Source: Eleusine coracana subsp. coracana (Eukaryota; Streptophyta; Magnoliopsida; Poales; Poaceae). Taken from it: a DNA stretch of 64,000 nucleotides. Shown one piece after another: positions 10,638 to 22,213 of the stretch (positions within the stretch are counted from its first letter, which is position 1; the number at the start of each line of letters is the position of its first letter). The stretch lies in contig CM064429.1 of the NCBI GenBank assembly GCA_032690845.1, forward strand, positions 11,440,569 through 11,504,568, written 5' to 3'. The notes below the pieces were generated by a model. It ran no database searches. It saw nothing but the letters and a program-made list of their open reading frames with translations, and was not told where the DNA came from. The position numbers were made by a program, and so were the translations under genes.

Positions 10638-11639
10638 TGATGAGTACATCACACTCATGGATACACACAACACTCCTTCAACTAAGATGAAAGCTCATGT
10701 GCATCACCTGAATTTACAGGTGAGATCGTTTCTAATATTTTTATTATGTGGTTTTGAGAATAGATTGCTACCTAATGAATTAATTGTTGCTAGAAACCAT
10801 GAAGATGATGATGAGATAGCTGGAGAGGTGATTGAGGACGTGATGGGCCAGCAAGGACGTCCAAGCCAAGGTGGAGGCCCAATCAAAATCGACTTCGAGT
10901 CTGTTTCGGAGCCCAGGACCAGTCTGCACTAAAACGGACGCCCAGGACACATACACACTCGGATTTGGACGTTCTATATATGCCTGGAAAGATAACAAAA
11001 AGAAATTTCCAACCCAACCGGTATCATGTCAAAATTTTTCCCGAGCCATCAGCAATCGCTGAAACAAATCGACTTCCAGAATATGTCCTGGTGCTGCGAC
11101 ACCGTAATTGGTCTTTGGGCCATGTAACGAGTTGAGCCCACTTAGGGCTGCGTCCAGGGGGTCTTGTATGACCCTAGGGTCTTCATATACAGCCGCCGCC
11201 TCTTCATTAGGGTTTGGGTTTTGCTTAGATCAATTCTGTTCATAAACAGTGTCGCCATTTATCGGTTTGTGAGACCCCAACTTCGAAAGTTTAATCATAC
11301 ATCTGCAATTGTGTTGCATTCTTCGTTGTTCTTGCTTGTGTTCTTGATTCGTAGGCAGGGATTAGCCTTCTCGGTGGGGTCAATCATCTTTGGACGGTTG
11401 ATAACCAGAGGAGACGTCGTGCTACGATTGTGGGGTTTAGAACGTGTTGTTCTGAAGCCGGATCAATTTGTGTGTCGCCTCCGACCAAATCAACTTACCA
11501 AGAACCTTTCGGAAGATCGGGAACCCTTGTTTACATCATGTGGTATCAGAGCTTTAGGTGCACCGTCAGGTGATGCACATGAACTTTCATCTTAGTTGAA
11601 GGAGTGTTGTGTGTATCCATGAGTGTGATGTACTCATCA
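10638..11639 (+). mobile_element. E5: LTR plus inverted LTR end, inserted in E2 pol
   Basis: A full 901-bp LTR (10638-11538, TGATGAGTAC to TTTACATCA) of the E4/E6 family is followed by an initiator-Met type primer site (TGGTATCAGAGC, 11541-11552), about 13 bp more, and then a 74-bp inverted copy of the start of the same LTR (11566-11639). Exact GTACC duplications flank the whole (10633-10637 and 11640-11644), so it integrated as one 1002-bp unit with 74-bp inverted termini. There is no coding internal region. The plus-strand frame at the LTR start is the tail of the integrase frame seen in E4. Confidence 0.88.
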
Positions 11640-11644
11640 GTACC

Positions 11645-12266
11645 TCTACAGGGTCTGTGTAGATGGACTATTGATAAGATATGTGCCAACAACTGAAGCA
11701 ACCAAGATCATCGAGAAGTGTCATGCAGCTCCATATGGCGGGCACTATGGTGCATTCCGTACACAAGCAAAAATCTGGTGGAGTGGGTTCTTTTGGCCAA
11801 CGATGTATGAAGACACAAGAGAATTCATTCGAAGATGCTGGAGATGCCAGAAGCATGGAGGTATCACTGCTCGAGATGCAACGCCATTGACATACAACCT
11901 TCAAGTGGAACTATTTGATGTCTGGGGCATTGACTTCATGGGACCCTTCCCAAAGTCCTACGACAGTGAGTACATCTTGGTGGCTCTTGACTATGTGTCC
12001 AAATGGGTCGAAGCTATGCCTTGTCGAGCTGCCGACGCCAAGCACGCCCGCAAGATATTCCACGAGGTTATCTTCCCTCGTTTTGGAATACCTAGGATGG
12101 TGATAAGTGACGGAGGGTCTCATTTCATTGATAAGACCTTTCGAAGCTTTTTGAAGGAGCTTGGAGCCCAACACAATATTGCAACACCATACCATCCTCA
12201 GACAAGTGGCCAAGCAGAAACGTCCAACAAGCAAATCAAGAATATTCTACAGAAGACGGTCCAAGA
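11645..12266 (+). pseudogene. E2 integrase, N-terminal and catalytic domains
   Basis: Continues the pol frame after E5. It has the HHCC zinc-binding domain (HAAPYGGHYGAF, then CWRCQKHGG) and all three catalytic acidic residues of the DDE core: D in WGIDFMGPFP, D in VISDGGSHF and E in GQAETSNKQ. This domain inserts the cDNA into chromosomes. The frame is intact here and is cut by solo LTR E6 at 12267; the C-terminal part lies at 13199-13724. Confidence 0.9.
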
Positions 12267-13198
12267 TGATGAGGACATCACTCCTATGGATACACACAAC
12301 ACTCCTCCAATTCTGGACTTGCAAGGTCCAATGACTAGAGCTCGTGCATGACGATTAAATTTAGAGGTGAGCTCGTTCCTACGTTCTTCGCTATATGTTA
12401 CTTTTGAGAATGGTTTGCTACCTAATGATTATTTTATGATTAGAAACCATGGAGAGGACCAGGAGATGATGGGAGAAGGAGTTGGAAACGTCGAGGAGCA
12501 GCAAGGGCTTGGAAGCCAAAGTGGAGGCCCAATCAAAACCGACTTCGAGTCTGTTTCGGTCCCAGGACCAGTCTGCACTAAAACAGTGACCCAGTACGCA
12601 TACGGAATCGGATTTGAACGTTCTACATATGCATGGAAAGATATGGAGAAGACCTTTTTAATGCCGCCGGCCTCATGTCAAAATTTATCCGGAGTCATCG
12701 GGAATCATTAAAACAAGAGAGAGTCCAGAATCTGTGTCGGTGCTGCGTCGCCTATTTTTGGCCTTTGGGCTTTGTATTTAGTTGAGCCCAATTAGGGGCG
12801 CGTCCAGAGAGTCTTGCACGACCCTAGGGTCTTTATATACAGCCGCTGCCGCACCATTAGGGTTTGGGTTTTGCTTAGATCAATTCTGTTCATAAACAGT
12901 GTCGCCGTTCATCGGTTTGTGACACCCCAACTTCGAGAGTTTAATCATACATCTGCAATTGTGTTGCATTCTTCATTGTTCTTGCTTGTGTTCTTGATTC
13001 ACAGGCAAGGATTAGCCTTCTCAACAAGGTCAATCGTCTTTGGACGGTTGATAACCAGAGGAGACGTCGTGCTGCGATTGCGGGGTTTAGAACGTGCTGT
13101 TCTGAAGCCGAATCGATTTGTGTATCGCCTCTGACCAAATCAACTTACCAAGAACCTTTCAGAAGATCGGAAACCCTTGTTTACATCACAAGAGATGG
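12267..13198 (+). mobile_element. E6: solo LTR of the E4 family
   Basis: A single 932-bp LTR from TGATGAGGAC to TTTACATCA with exact CAAGA duplications on both sides (12262-12266 and 13199-13203). It matches the E4 and E5 LTRs with indels. A solo LTR arises when the two LTRs of an element recombine. Its first 120 bp still encode the integrase tail with GPMTRARA followed, after a CGA-to-TGA stop, by a leucine-rich end, a feature less complete in E4. Confidence 0.92.
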
Positions 13199-13724
13199 GG
13201 AAAGGTTGGAAGTTGAAGTTACTTGACGCACTTTAGGCATATAGGACTGCATATAAAACTCCAATTGGCATGTCACCTTATCAGCTTGTCTATGGGAAAC
13301 ATGCCACTTGCCAGTTGAGTTGGAGCATCGAGCACACTGGGCCATCTGAAAGTGGAACATGAACCTAGATGAAGCCGAACGGCACAGAAAAATGCAGATA
13401 TCTGAGCTAGAAGAATGGAGAAGCAAAGCCTATCATAGTGCCAAGACATATAAAGAAAAGACTAAGAGATGGCACGACAAGAAGATCAAGATAATAGAAT
13501 TCAAGCAAGGTGATAAAGTGTAGCTCTTCAATTCTAGAGTGAAGCTTTTCAGGCATGGGAAGCTTAGAAGTAAATGGGAAGGGCCTTTCACCGTTGTGGA
13601 CGCCGCCTCACACGGAGCAGTCACAATCAAGAACGACGATGGCAACCACTTTAAGGTAAATGGCCAACGCCTAAAAGTTTTCTTAGAACCCGATAAAATT
13701 CTATATGAAGACATAGATGTTTGA
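13199..13724 (+). pseudogene. E2 integrase C-terminus
   Basis: Resumes the integrase after E6. Pieces resembling PIGMSPYQLVYGK, LPVELEHRAHWA and the DNA-binding C-terminal domain (KLFRHGKLRSKWEGPF, then VNGQRLKVFL) are present, ending in TGA at 13722-13724. One frameshift near 13205 and several stops (for example TAG at about 13521) break it. Confidence 0.82.
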
Positions 13725-15221
13725 ATTAATTGACTTCAATGCATTACCATAACTCTACTTGCTTCATCTTTGAACTTCCTTAGATATGTGACTCTCCGGC
13801 AGTCATACCGGTAGAGTTTTTGCTTCCACTTATTTGTCTGTTTTGAATAAAGATCCAGGTCAAGAAACAAGTGTGGGGGAGGCTTTCAGGAACATTGACG
13901 CACAAACAGAGAAAAGCACCTCAACAACATGCAACAAGACGCAACAAAGACCGAGACGTCAAAGAGCGATGCCATTTGGCCCAGAAGCAAGTCGACCGAC
14001 CCCATGGTTGGGCGACCCAATCCTGGCACCTCTCGGCCTCCCCTTTCTTTAGAGCGCTCGTTTGCACGTCCTATCCCTCATCCTCCCTGATTTTTGAGTT
14101 GAATTTATGTTAGCATAATTATTAAAATCAACTCAAAATAAAAAAATTTGAATCTTGTGTATCTCCATGATCATGCTTCAATTTGGTTGACTTGCATGCT
14201 CCTTATTCCTAATTCATATACCTGTTATTCATGAAAAATATACTAGGAAAGCATGTCACCTAGGTTGTTGACTTATGAGATATGGTTTGACAAATGAAAT
14301 CTTGCTCTTATGCTTATGTACTTGGGAATTTTGTAAAAAGATGCCTACTCCTCAATGACGTAATTTTCCTACCAAAGCCATATGATGATTTTCTTAAGAA
14401 ACCTTATACATATGCTACTTGTAGTTTCATTGAACTTTGTCAAATTGTTGTGACCCCAGCATGAAACTAGTTATGTTTTATTGATTAAGATCATGTGCAC
14501 ACCCACCATCATATTGCTAAACTTCCACAATGGGAGATAGCACTATCATGTTCCACTGCCATTTCATAAACCACTCTATTTTTTTTTCGTGATCTCTCTA
14601 AATATTTATGCAAAAGAGACATGGCCTAAAAAAAAGGAAAGAAGAAATAAAGAGAAAAAGAGATAGCCATGTTCTCTACAGTGAATCAACCAAAAGAAAG
14701 AGAGGTCATTTCAAATAGGAGTATCCATTATCCATCATCCATTCCATCCATAGGTGTGTGCATATGTTTGGTCATAATTCATAACTTGATTTCTCTGTGG
14801 ATTCGGTCTTTGACTTAGTAATATATGAGACTCCAGTATGCCTTCTTTTATCCCTTACCCTGAGGTCCACATAAGCCAAAAAAAATTAGAGGTAGGATGA
14901 AAAAGGCAAAGTCAAGTGCCTTGATCAGGAAATACACATTGAGTGCCTTGAGAGAATCATTTGAGGAGTATGGCTATGCTTTATTTGAAAAAAATCTTTT
15001 CGAAAACCCAAGTTACATAGCAGAAAGAGGCAAGTAATCTGAAGTCAAGACTGTTCCATTCGTCAACCCGCCAAGGTAACATGATAGACACCTATATATT
15101 CATGGATACAGGTATGATATGGAATAATTTGCATGCTAGTATTCTACCATGGAAAGTTATGATTATACTTAGTCTTTTGTTCTTTACTCGAGGACGAGCA
15201 AAGGCTAAGTGTGGGGGAGCT
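13725..15221 (+). other. E2 3' untranslated region and polypurine tract
   Basis: About 1.5 kb without a supported gene between integrase and 3' LTR. In classical Athila elements this area can hold an envelope-like frame; none is visible here. It holds A-rich and pyrimidine-rich stretches and, just before the LTR, the conserved GGACGAGCAAAGGCTAAG followed by the polypurine tract GTGTGGGGGAGC (15209-15220) that primes plus-strand DNA. The same closing motif occurs in E7-E10. Confidence 0.8.
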
Positions 15222-16420
15222 TGTTGATGGTCCTTAAGTGCTAAATATGACCTTCAGTTGCTTGCATAAAAACTACAAAATAAATAACCAACTAGTGGTA
15301 GGAGTTTATTAGTAACAAATTCCACAAGTTTTGGTGATTATGTGTATGCAGGTGATTTACCACGGAGTATTAATAAGACACAAGTAATTAAGGGAGAAGA
15401 CACACCTTCAGCCAATCAGGAGAGAGAACATGGATTGAAGGGCCCATTTTTAGTATTACAATGAAGAAACACACAAAACGACCCTGGCATCTGTGATGAG
15501 GACCCACCTGGCAGCCACCCTAAGGAAGCATAAGCCAGGAGGGCCCAGCCACAGGTCGGCCGACCCCCGCTAGGTCGGCCGACCCAGGCCCGCCCTTTTC
15601 TCCTGAGCTTGCACGTGGAGGCTTCTGGTTGATCCTTGAAGGCGGTGGGTAGGGTCTTTCTTGGTGGTTACTCCCCTTTGCCGACTTATAGAGGTTATAA
15701 ATAGGAGGGTGTGGCTTCACAGTCACACACACAAGAAGAGAAACACTTGAGCTCCACTCAAAAAGGCGAAGCACTACCTCCTTAGTGCTTAGAGAATAGG
15801 GAGAGAGTGAGTGGTAGTTCGGGGAAGTGCCGGCCTGTCGGCACTCTTCCCTAATCTTGTACCTCAACGGAGTCTTGCCATTTCAAGTAAGTCTTCAGGA
15901 TTCTTCTATGGTATTGTTCCTTTGATTCAATGAGATCTGCTCTTTATATGCTTACGAGTTCATTGTTCGTAATTGAATGCTTTAGTCTTTGATCAAGATT
16001 AGAGTAGTAGTTCGTAGCACAGGCGTGGTGTCTAGGCTATATATTACCTTTGATTGCCATGTGCTCCACGGATGGAAGAGGTAGACGACGGGTGGTGACA
16101 GCCCTGTCCGTCCTTAGTAACCCTCCACGTTCGGGTACGTCGTAGAGCTGTAGGCCGAAACATCCTGGCAGACCAGGGGGAAGCCGGTGCCTGAAGTAAG
16201 CATTAGAGTTCGACCTTACCTTGTCCTTGGTCCAATCCATCCTAGAATCCTCTCTACCCTTGCCTACCATATTCTTGTTGTCCCTGGACGAGCCTGATTC
16301 TTTGATAGTCCACACACGTTCCCCGTGGATTTCGATACCCTTGGAATACTCCTGGGTGAAAGCTACTTCGACAACCATAAGCTTGTGGTTTATTACCATG
16401 AGTGACCGCTGGAGTCAACA
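15222..16420 (+). repeat. E2 3' LTR (1199 bp)
   Basis: Matches 6060-7257 throughout with scattered substitutions and small indels and ends in GGAGTCAACA directly before the CTGCT duplication. The start stem is weakened (TGATGGTC and GACCTTCA). Confidence 0.92.
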
Positions 16421-16425
16421 CTGCT

Positions 16426-17850
16426 ACAAGAGAAACACATTCAGTTGCCGCCTAATCATGTGATTCCACCCGCTGAAGAGTTGAAGAAGATGAAGCACAA
16501 CTCGCCATCTCATCATACCAATGAATGCAAGGTATTCAGGAGATAGATTCAGTCGGCAATTGAGCAAGGAACGATCAAGTTCACTAAAGGGACCATGAAG
16601 ATCGATGGGTATCCGTTCCCTGCAAATGTTAACATGGCTGGTATCGACAACGTAGAAGCTTTCATTAGCCGGTATCAGAAGAAGAGAGTCAGGGAAGTAA
16701 AGGAATCACAGTTTGATCCACATTGGGAGTGTCCATTCTTTCAATACTACTGGGACCACAACATGAAGCTTCCTTCGATTGACAACTATTGTGGTTGCAA
16801 CAGGCGTGCGGATCAAATGTTTAGGGAAGCTTAGAAGCACTATCGGCACCAACATCGACAAAGCAATGTTAAAGTGTCGATGGTGGGAGAAGGCGATGGG
16901 CCAGGCAGAGTGTCGGCTTTTGATCGACTTGGGGCAAAGAAGACTGAGGAAGAGGCCAAGTTCGATAAAGAAGTCAATGAAGAGTTACAAGAGGAATAGG
17001 AACAGAATGATCAGTGGTATCTATCTGGGATTTTCTCTAGGAGCCAGAAGTGCATAGTTTAGAGAATGTGTTGCAAACAAATAAGGGCAGGCCGATATTA
17101 TTATGATGAAGGGGATGATCAGCCACCCAAAAAAATGTCGAGGCCGAAGGTACAATCACAAGTGCAGATACCTAGTGCTACGGCTGGCATGGTGATGATG
17201 TTGCCTCAAGAGTTCATTGCTTCAGAAGAAGAGTTGTTTGTTGATGAAGAGAATGCACCACGACTCGTATTTGATATACAACAAGCAGTATTTGATAAAA
17301 CAAATGAGTCAAAGCATTGACACTTGAAAGCTTTATACTTGAAAGGATTTGTCAATGGGATGCCGATGGGAAAGATGATGATCAATGATGGTGATGCAGT
17401 CAATATTATGCCGATCACTACTACCAGGAAGTTGGGAAAACTGAAGAAGATTTGATCGACACCAACATGATTTTGAGAGACTACGGTGATCATACTACAG
17501 CCGCTAAGGGGGTGTTGAATGTGGAGCTTATGATCGGCTGTAAGACTATGCCGGTTACTTTTTTCGTTATTGAAGGGAAGGGAACTTACAACTTGTTGCT
17601 GGGACGTGACTAGATACATGCTAATTGTTGCATACCATCGACTATGCATTAGTCTCTGGTCCAATGGATTGGTGATCAAGTTGAAGTGGTCCTGGCCGAT
17701 GAAACCGTCAATGTTACATCGACTGATTTAGCGCCATGGCATGTGGATGATATGGAGTGTTTGTCTAGCAAGATTTTTGATAGAGCTTACGTCAAGATTA
17801 CAACTCAGGGTCTTGAGGTGGTGGACCAGTCAAATTCAAAGTTGTTTCTC
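16426..17850 (+). pseudogene. E1 gag end and aspartic protease
   Basis: The E1 frame resumes here with the gag C-terminal segment (QLPPNHVIPPAEELKK, then a His/Cys motif with TNECKVFR), a second gag-like segment (16595-17060) and the protease (17328-17690). The protease carries INDGDAVNIMP where relatives have a catalytic Asp in a VDGG-type motif, so the catalytic Asp appears changed to Asn; LLLGRD marks the second conserved strand. Stops are frequent (TAG at about 16545, 16833 and 17612; TGA at 17318). It would have cleaved the polyprotein. The D-to-N reading rests on comparison from memory. Confidence 0.75.
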
Positions 17851-19010
17851 TAACAAGCGCCCCAATGGAATTTGCGAAAGATGGCAAGATGGGAAAGGGA
17901 TTCATGTCAGCCAATGAGTTACAAGAAGTCGATATAGGAGAGGGCGACAAGCATAGGCCAACATTTATTAGTAAGAAATTAGATGAAGATTTCAAAGTTG
18001 AATTAATAAAGCTATTGAAAGAGTATCAGGATTGTTTTGCTTGGGATTATTCTGAGATGCCCGGTCTTAGCCGATCCATTGTTGAGCATCGGCTTTTGAT
18101 CAAACCGGGATATCGAGCTTATAAGCAACCGTTAAGAAGAGTAGATCCTAAGATTTATGATGATGTCAAGGCTAAGATCACCAGATTATATGATGCTAAA
18201 TTCATCAGGCCTTGCTGATATCCAGAGTGAGTTTCAAATATTGTGCATGTATTCAAGAAGTGTGGGAAGTTGAGAGTTTGCATTGACTTTTGACCATTAA
18301 ACAAGGGTACTCCCAAAGATGATTACCCGATGCTGATAGCAGATCTTCTGGTTGATGCAGCAACTGGGCATAAGATTGTTAGTTTCATGGATGGTAATGT
18401 TGGTTATAATCAAAATTTTATGGCAGAAGAAGATATACCGAAGTCTGCTTTCAGGTGTCCTGGGCTATTGGATTGTATGAATGGGTCGTCATGACGTTTG
18501 GATTGAAGAATGCTGGAGCTACGTATTAGAGAGCTATGAACTATATTTTCCTTGATCTGATTGGCAGATTAGTGGAGATTTATATTGATGATGTGGTAGT
18601 GAAATCCAAGAGAGTAGAAGGTCACATAACCGATTTGCGAGAAGCACTGGAGAGGACAAGAAGGTATGGTTTAAAGATGAATCCGAAGAAGTGTGCTTTT
18701 GGTGTATCGACTGGCCAATTTTTAGGTTTCATTGTGCACGAAAGAGGGATTGAGATTGGCCCAAAGAATATCAAAGCTATAAATGACATTGAGCCCCCTA
18801 TTAACAAAACTGAGTTACAATCTTTGATTGGAAGGTTAACTTCATAAGGAGATTCATATCCAACTTTTCTGGCAAACTCGATGTATTCACTTCATTATTG
18901 AAATTGAAGGCTGATCAGAAATTTGTATGGGAGCTTGATCATCAGAAGGTCCTCGATGATATCAAGAAATATCTGGTTTCGCCTCCTGTATTAGTGCCAT
19001 CAAGAGAATG
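17851..19010 (+). pseudogene. E1 reverse transcriptase
   Basis: Ty3/Gypsy-type RT in fragments. The N-terminal part runs to 18218 (FAWDYSEMPGLSRSIVEHRL, then QPLRRVDPK). The finger/palm parts follow (LRVCIDF with a stop, SFMDGNVGYN, FGLKNAG), and the catalytic motif YIDD is at 18581-18592 followed by VVVKSK and FLGFIVHERGIE. Stops include TGA where CGA is expected after CIDF (about 18291) and TAG in place of CAG before RAMNYIF (about 18528). The protein would copy RNA to DNA in the particle. Several frameshifts near 18470 and 18845 make it inactive. Confidence 0.82.
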
Positions 19011-19800
19011 ATTGTCCTTTAAGCTTTATCTTGCGGCTGACAAGAAGTCGATTGGATCAACTTTGATTCAGGAATAGGATGGAAAAGAAAGGTTGTGTTT
19101 TATTTGAGTCGGCGATTGATTGATGCTGAAACCAGGTACACTGAGATTGAAAGATTATGTTTATGTTTATATTTCTTGTGTGTGAATTTGAGGCATTATT
19201 TGTTATTGACCGAGTGTGTGGTTGTGTGCAAAGCCGATGTCATAAAGTATATGTTATCGACTCCAATTTTAAAAGGCAGGATTGGAAAGTGGATGCTAGC
19301 ATTGGCCAAATATGACCTGACTTATGAGTCATCCAAAGCTATCAAAGGGCAAGTTCTGGTTTGAGCATTGTGGTTTGAGTATGTCGATGGTGGAGCCGGT
19401 GCCATAATTGTTGTTTTATTGACGATTTTGTATGGAAGAATGGATGTGGCATTGGGCTCATGGCCATATTGCCTTGGGGGCAAGATTTGAATTCACATTT
19501 GCTGTGGAGCCATCGACTAACAACCAGGTTGAATATAGAGCTGTTCTTAAGGGGTTGCAGATTCTGGAGGAAGATGGAGTCAACTTTGTTGAAGTCATTA
19601 GAGATTCATTATTGATACTCGGGCAGCTAGCAGGGGAATTTGAGTGCAAAGATGACATATAAAGATTGTTCTATGCTGAGTGTCAGGATTTGATACAAGA
19701 CTTCAAGGCAGTAAGATTCAGGCATGTTCCGAGAGAGCAGAATATTGAAGCAAATGATTTGGCATAGAAGGCATCAGAGTATGAGTTGAATACCGACGAG
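19011..19800 (+). pseudogene. E1 RNase H and second (archaeal-type) RNase H
   Basis: The first RNase H is at 19015-19364 (LYLAADKKSIGS, FYLSRRLIDAETRY, LRHYLL, CKADVIKYML). A second, distinct RNase H follows at about 19380-19760, with the hallmark STNNQVEYRAVLKGLQIL, ECQDLIQDF and HVPREQNIEAN. The paired RNase H arrangement is diagnostic of the Tat lineage. Stops occur at 19362 (TGA), about 19660 and 19767 (TAG), so it is a relic. Confidence 0.82.
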
Positions 19801-21080
19801 GTCATAGTCGATATAGCCGGTGTCGATGAAGAAGATTGGAGATCCAAGATTGTTCAATATCTTAAGGATCCAACACAACATACTCCTTGGAAGATTTGTT
19901 ACATGGCGTTGAGGTATGTTTTATTAGAAGAAGAGCTTTATTATGGGATGATTGATGGTGTCTTGTTAAGATGTTTGAATCAAGAAGAAGCCAAAGTGGT
20001 TATGTGCAAAGTCCATGAAGGCATCTACGGCACACATCAATCAGCCCATAAAATGAGGTGGTTATCGAAAAGAACTGGATATTATTGGCCTACTATGCTA
20101 GAAGATTGCTTCAAGTATTACAAGGGGTGTTAAAATTGTCAGAAGTTTGGAGCAATTTAGAAAGCACCGGCATCGGCTTTGAATCCAATTGTTAAGCCGT
20201 GGCTGCTCAGAGGTTGGGGTATGGACATGATTGGCCAGATTTATCCAGCATCAAGCAAGGGTCACAAGTATATTCTGGTGGCTACCGATTATTTCACAAA
20301 GTGGGTTGAAGCACTGCCAATGAAGAATGTGACAACTAATGATATGATCAACTTTGTGGAGGAGCATATTATATACAAGTTTGGTGTGCTGTAGACTATT
20401 ACTACTGATCAATGTTCTGTTTTTACTTCGAAAGAGTTTCAAAGCTTTGCTGATACTATGGGTATCAAGTCATTGAATTCATTGCCCTATTATGCTCAAG
20501 CCAATGGTCAAGCAGAAGCTTCTAACAAGAGTTTTATTAATTTGATCAAGAAAAAGATTGATGAGCAACCAAGGAAGTGGCATACAACATTGGTTGAGTC
20601 ATTGTGGGCTTAAAGGATGGCTCGTCATGGGTCAATAAAAGTGCCACCCTATCAGCTAGTGTGTGGGCATAAGGCAGTCTTGCCTTGGGAAACAAATTTG
20701 GGGTCCAGAAGAATAGAATTCCAAGATCAGTTATTGGCTGATGATTATAGACAAGTGATGTTTGATGAATTAGAAGATGTTATGGAACATCGGATGAATT
20801 AGAAAACAAAGCTCGTGTGTCCAGATTTTACAATAAGGAGGTGGTGCCTAAAAGTTTTTTAGAAGGAGATCTTGTCTGGAAGTTAATTATGCCAATCAGC
20901 TCTAGAGATAATCGATTTGGAAAGTGGTCGCCAACATGGGAAGGACTATTTAAAGTGAGCCGATGTGCCCCACGCAATGCATATTTTCTACAAGAATTAG
21001 AAGGAGAAGAGTTTAGCAGAGCCATCAATAGCAAATATTTAAAGAAGTATCATCCAAGCATTTGGGTTGGCTCATGATAT
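19801..21080 (+). pseudogene. E1 integrase
   Basis: The zinc-binding domain (HEGIYGTHQSAHKM, then C and CQK around a TAA stop) is followed by the catalytic core with D in GMDMIGQIYP, D in TTDQCSVF and E in GQAEASNKS, all retained. The C-terminal domain continues to about 21076 (YKDN-like start, SRAINSKYLKKY). In-frame stops at about 20131, 20158, 20392, 20611, 20800 and 20860 mostly replace CAG or TGG with TAG. The terminal frame ends before TGA near 21077. Confidence 0.83.
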
Positions 21081-21239
21081 CGAGAGCTTGTTGACGGTCG
21101 ATATGAAGAATATCATCCTTAACATAAAAATGAAAAGATGAGGAAGTAGTATTTCACAGCCGATGAAAAGTCATCGACTTCAGATGGCCGATGTCAAAGG
21201 ATATCACCCTTCGATTAAAAAATATATATTATAAGACAA
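21081..21239. other. E1 spacer between pol and antisense gene
   Basis: Short noncoding stretch with the repeated ATCGACTT/GCCGATG words also seen in the E1 LTR. It separates the convergent ends of the sense integrase and the antisense gene. Confidence 0.5.
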
Positions 21240-21568
21240 AATGTTGTTTGTTGATATACAGGACCGCCCGCATCTACTCTGGTGGACAGTAGAAGTCAAT
21301 AATGTCGATGGCGAGGAAACAAAGTTGATCAGCTTCTACCATGATGTAGGTGTCTTCCTCATTTGACCCAAGAGTGTTGGGGGCTATGTTTCATAGATTG
21401 ATGGCTTGCTCATAGGCCAACACGATGGTGTTCTCTTGTGCCATGATTTCTGCTGGTGCTCGAGCAAGAGTAGCTTCTACATCGGCTATTTCCTGGTTCT
21501 TCGCTTGAAGAGCAGCTTGGTGTTCATCACACTCTTTTCACAGGCTCTCCAGTTTCGTTTCAAGATCA
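21240..21568 (-). pseudogene. Coiled-coil C-terminus of the E1 antisense gene
   Basis: Continues the exon at 32960-32694 across E3: joining at the GTAGA duplication restores one frame. Both parts have heptad-like spacing and many Glu, Gln, Ala and Lys (ADKKAAEEQSKYAALVSKS before E3, ECDEHQAALQAKNQEIADV after it). A TGA (from CGA) and a TAG interrupt it. Homo-oligomerisation would be the expected role of such a segment. Confidence 0.65.
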
Positions 21569-21573
21569 GTAGA

Positions 21574-22213
21574 TGATAGGTGTAGAGTGCCCGATCTTTC
21601 GACGAGTGGAGATAACTTCGATTTGGTGGATGTCGACCCTCACGATCCGACTATGACGAGCAAGCCGAAGCGCCAATGCAATCGCTGAACCAACTTCCGG
21701 AGGATATTAACCTTGTGGTAAACAAGATCAACCTGATCATGAGGATCAATTCTTACGCGCAATCGAAGAACAAGCAAGAATTAGAGGCGAGCAATCTGAT
21801 GTATTGCACAAAGGTGGAGTTCTGAATTCACGTCGAGAGACGGATGTATAGCTAAGCTAAACTTAAAACAAAACTCAAAGATTGCAAGGGGCGCAGCCCT
21901 TGACTAAATAGGGGGAGGACGAGGCATCTAGGGCCGGCTGAAGTGGAGAGGCGCGCGGTGGAGAGGGAGTCGCGTGACTTGGGCCATGTGGGCCTTCGGG
22001 CGGCGTCATCCTGGGCCATCGTTCCTTAGCATCAAAACCGTCTTCAATTCCTGGGCTCGAGCTCTCGTGATTGGGCCCTTGTACATCGTCGTCTCGTTAG
22101 AAGATGGATCCGTAACTCGAGGAGGCGCGATGACGAGAGGTGGAGGCGTGACAACTTGGTTTGGCGCGCCATCTTCCGTCGTCATTATTCGTATGTCGTT
22201 GATGTCCTCATCA
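21574..22213 (-). repeat. E3 3' LTR (640 bp)
   Basis: Plus-strand ends are TGATAGGTG and CCTCATCA; it matches 32039-32688. A pyrimidine run just inside (22214-22227) is the polypurine tract on the minus strand. The last about 200 bp at its inner side are coding: the integrase frame ends here at 22006. Confidence 0.9.

Larger units (their letters stand above)
6060..16420 (+). mobile_element. E2: Athila-lineage retrotransposon inserted in E1 gag
   Basis: Complete structure with 5' LTR 6060-7257, tRNA-Asp primer site, gag, protease-RT-RNase H-integrase, long 3' untranslated region, polypurine tract and 3' LTR 15222-16420. The 5-bp target duplication CTGCT is exact (6055-6059 and 16421-16425), and E1 gag reads across it. 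Lineage is shown by RT motifs (VTGWRMCIDYRKLN, FMDDFSV), the tRNA-Asp site and the HFMVR segment. It is itself interrupted by E5 and E6 in the integrase half of pol. Confidence 0.92.

Noticed and set aside
13725..15221. Envelope-like ORF in the E2 3' region
   Set aside because: No frame longer than about 80 codons with transmembrane or signal features; several frames are closed.
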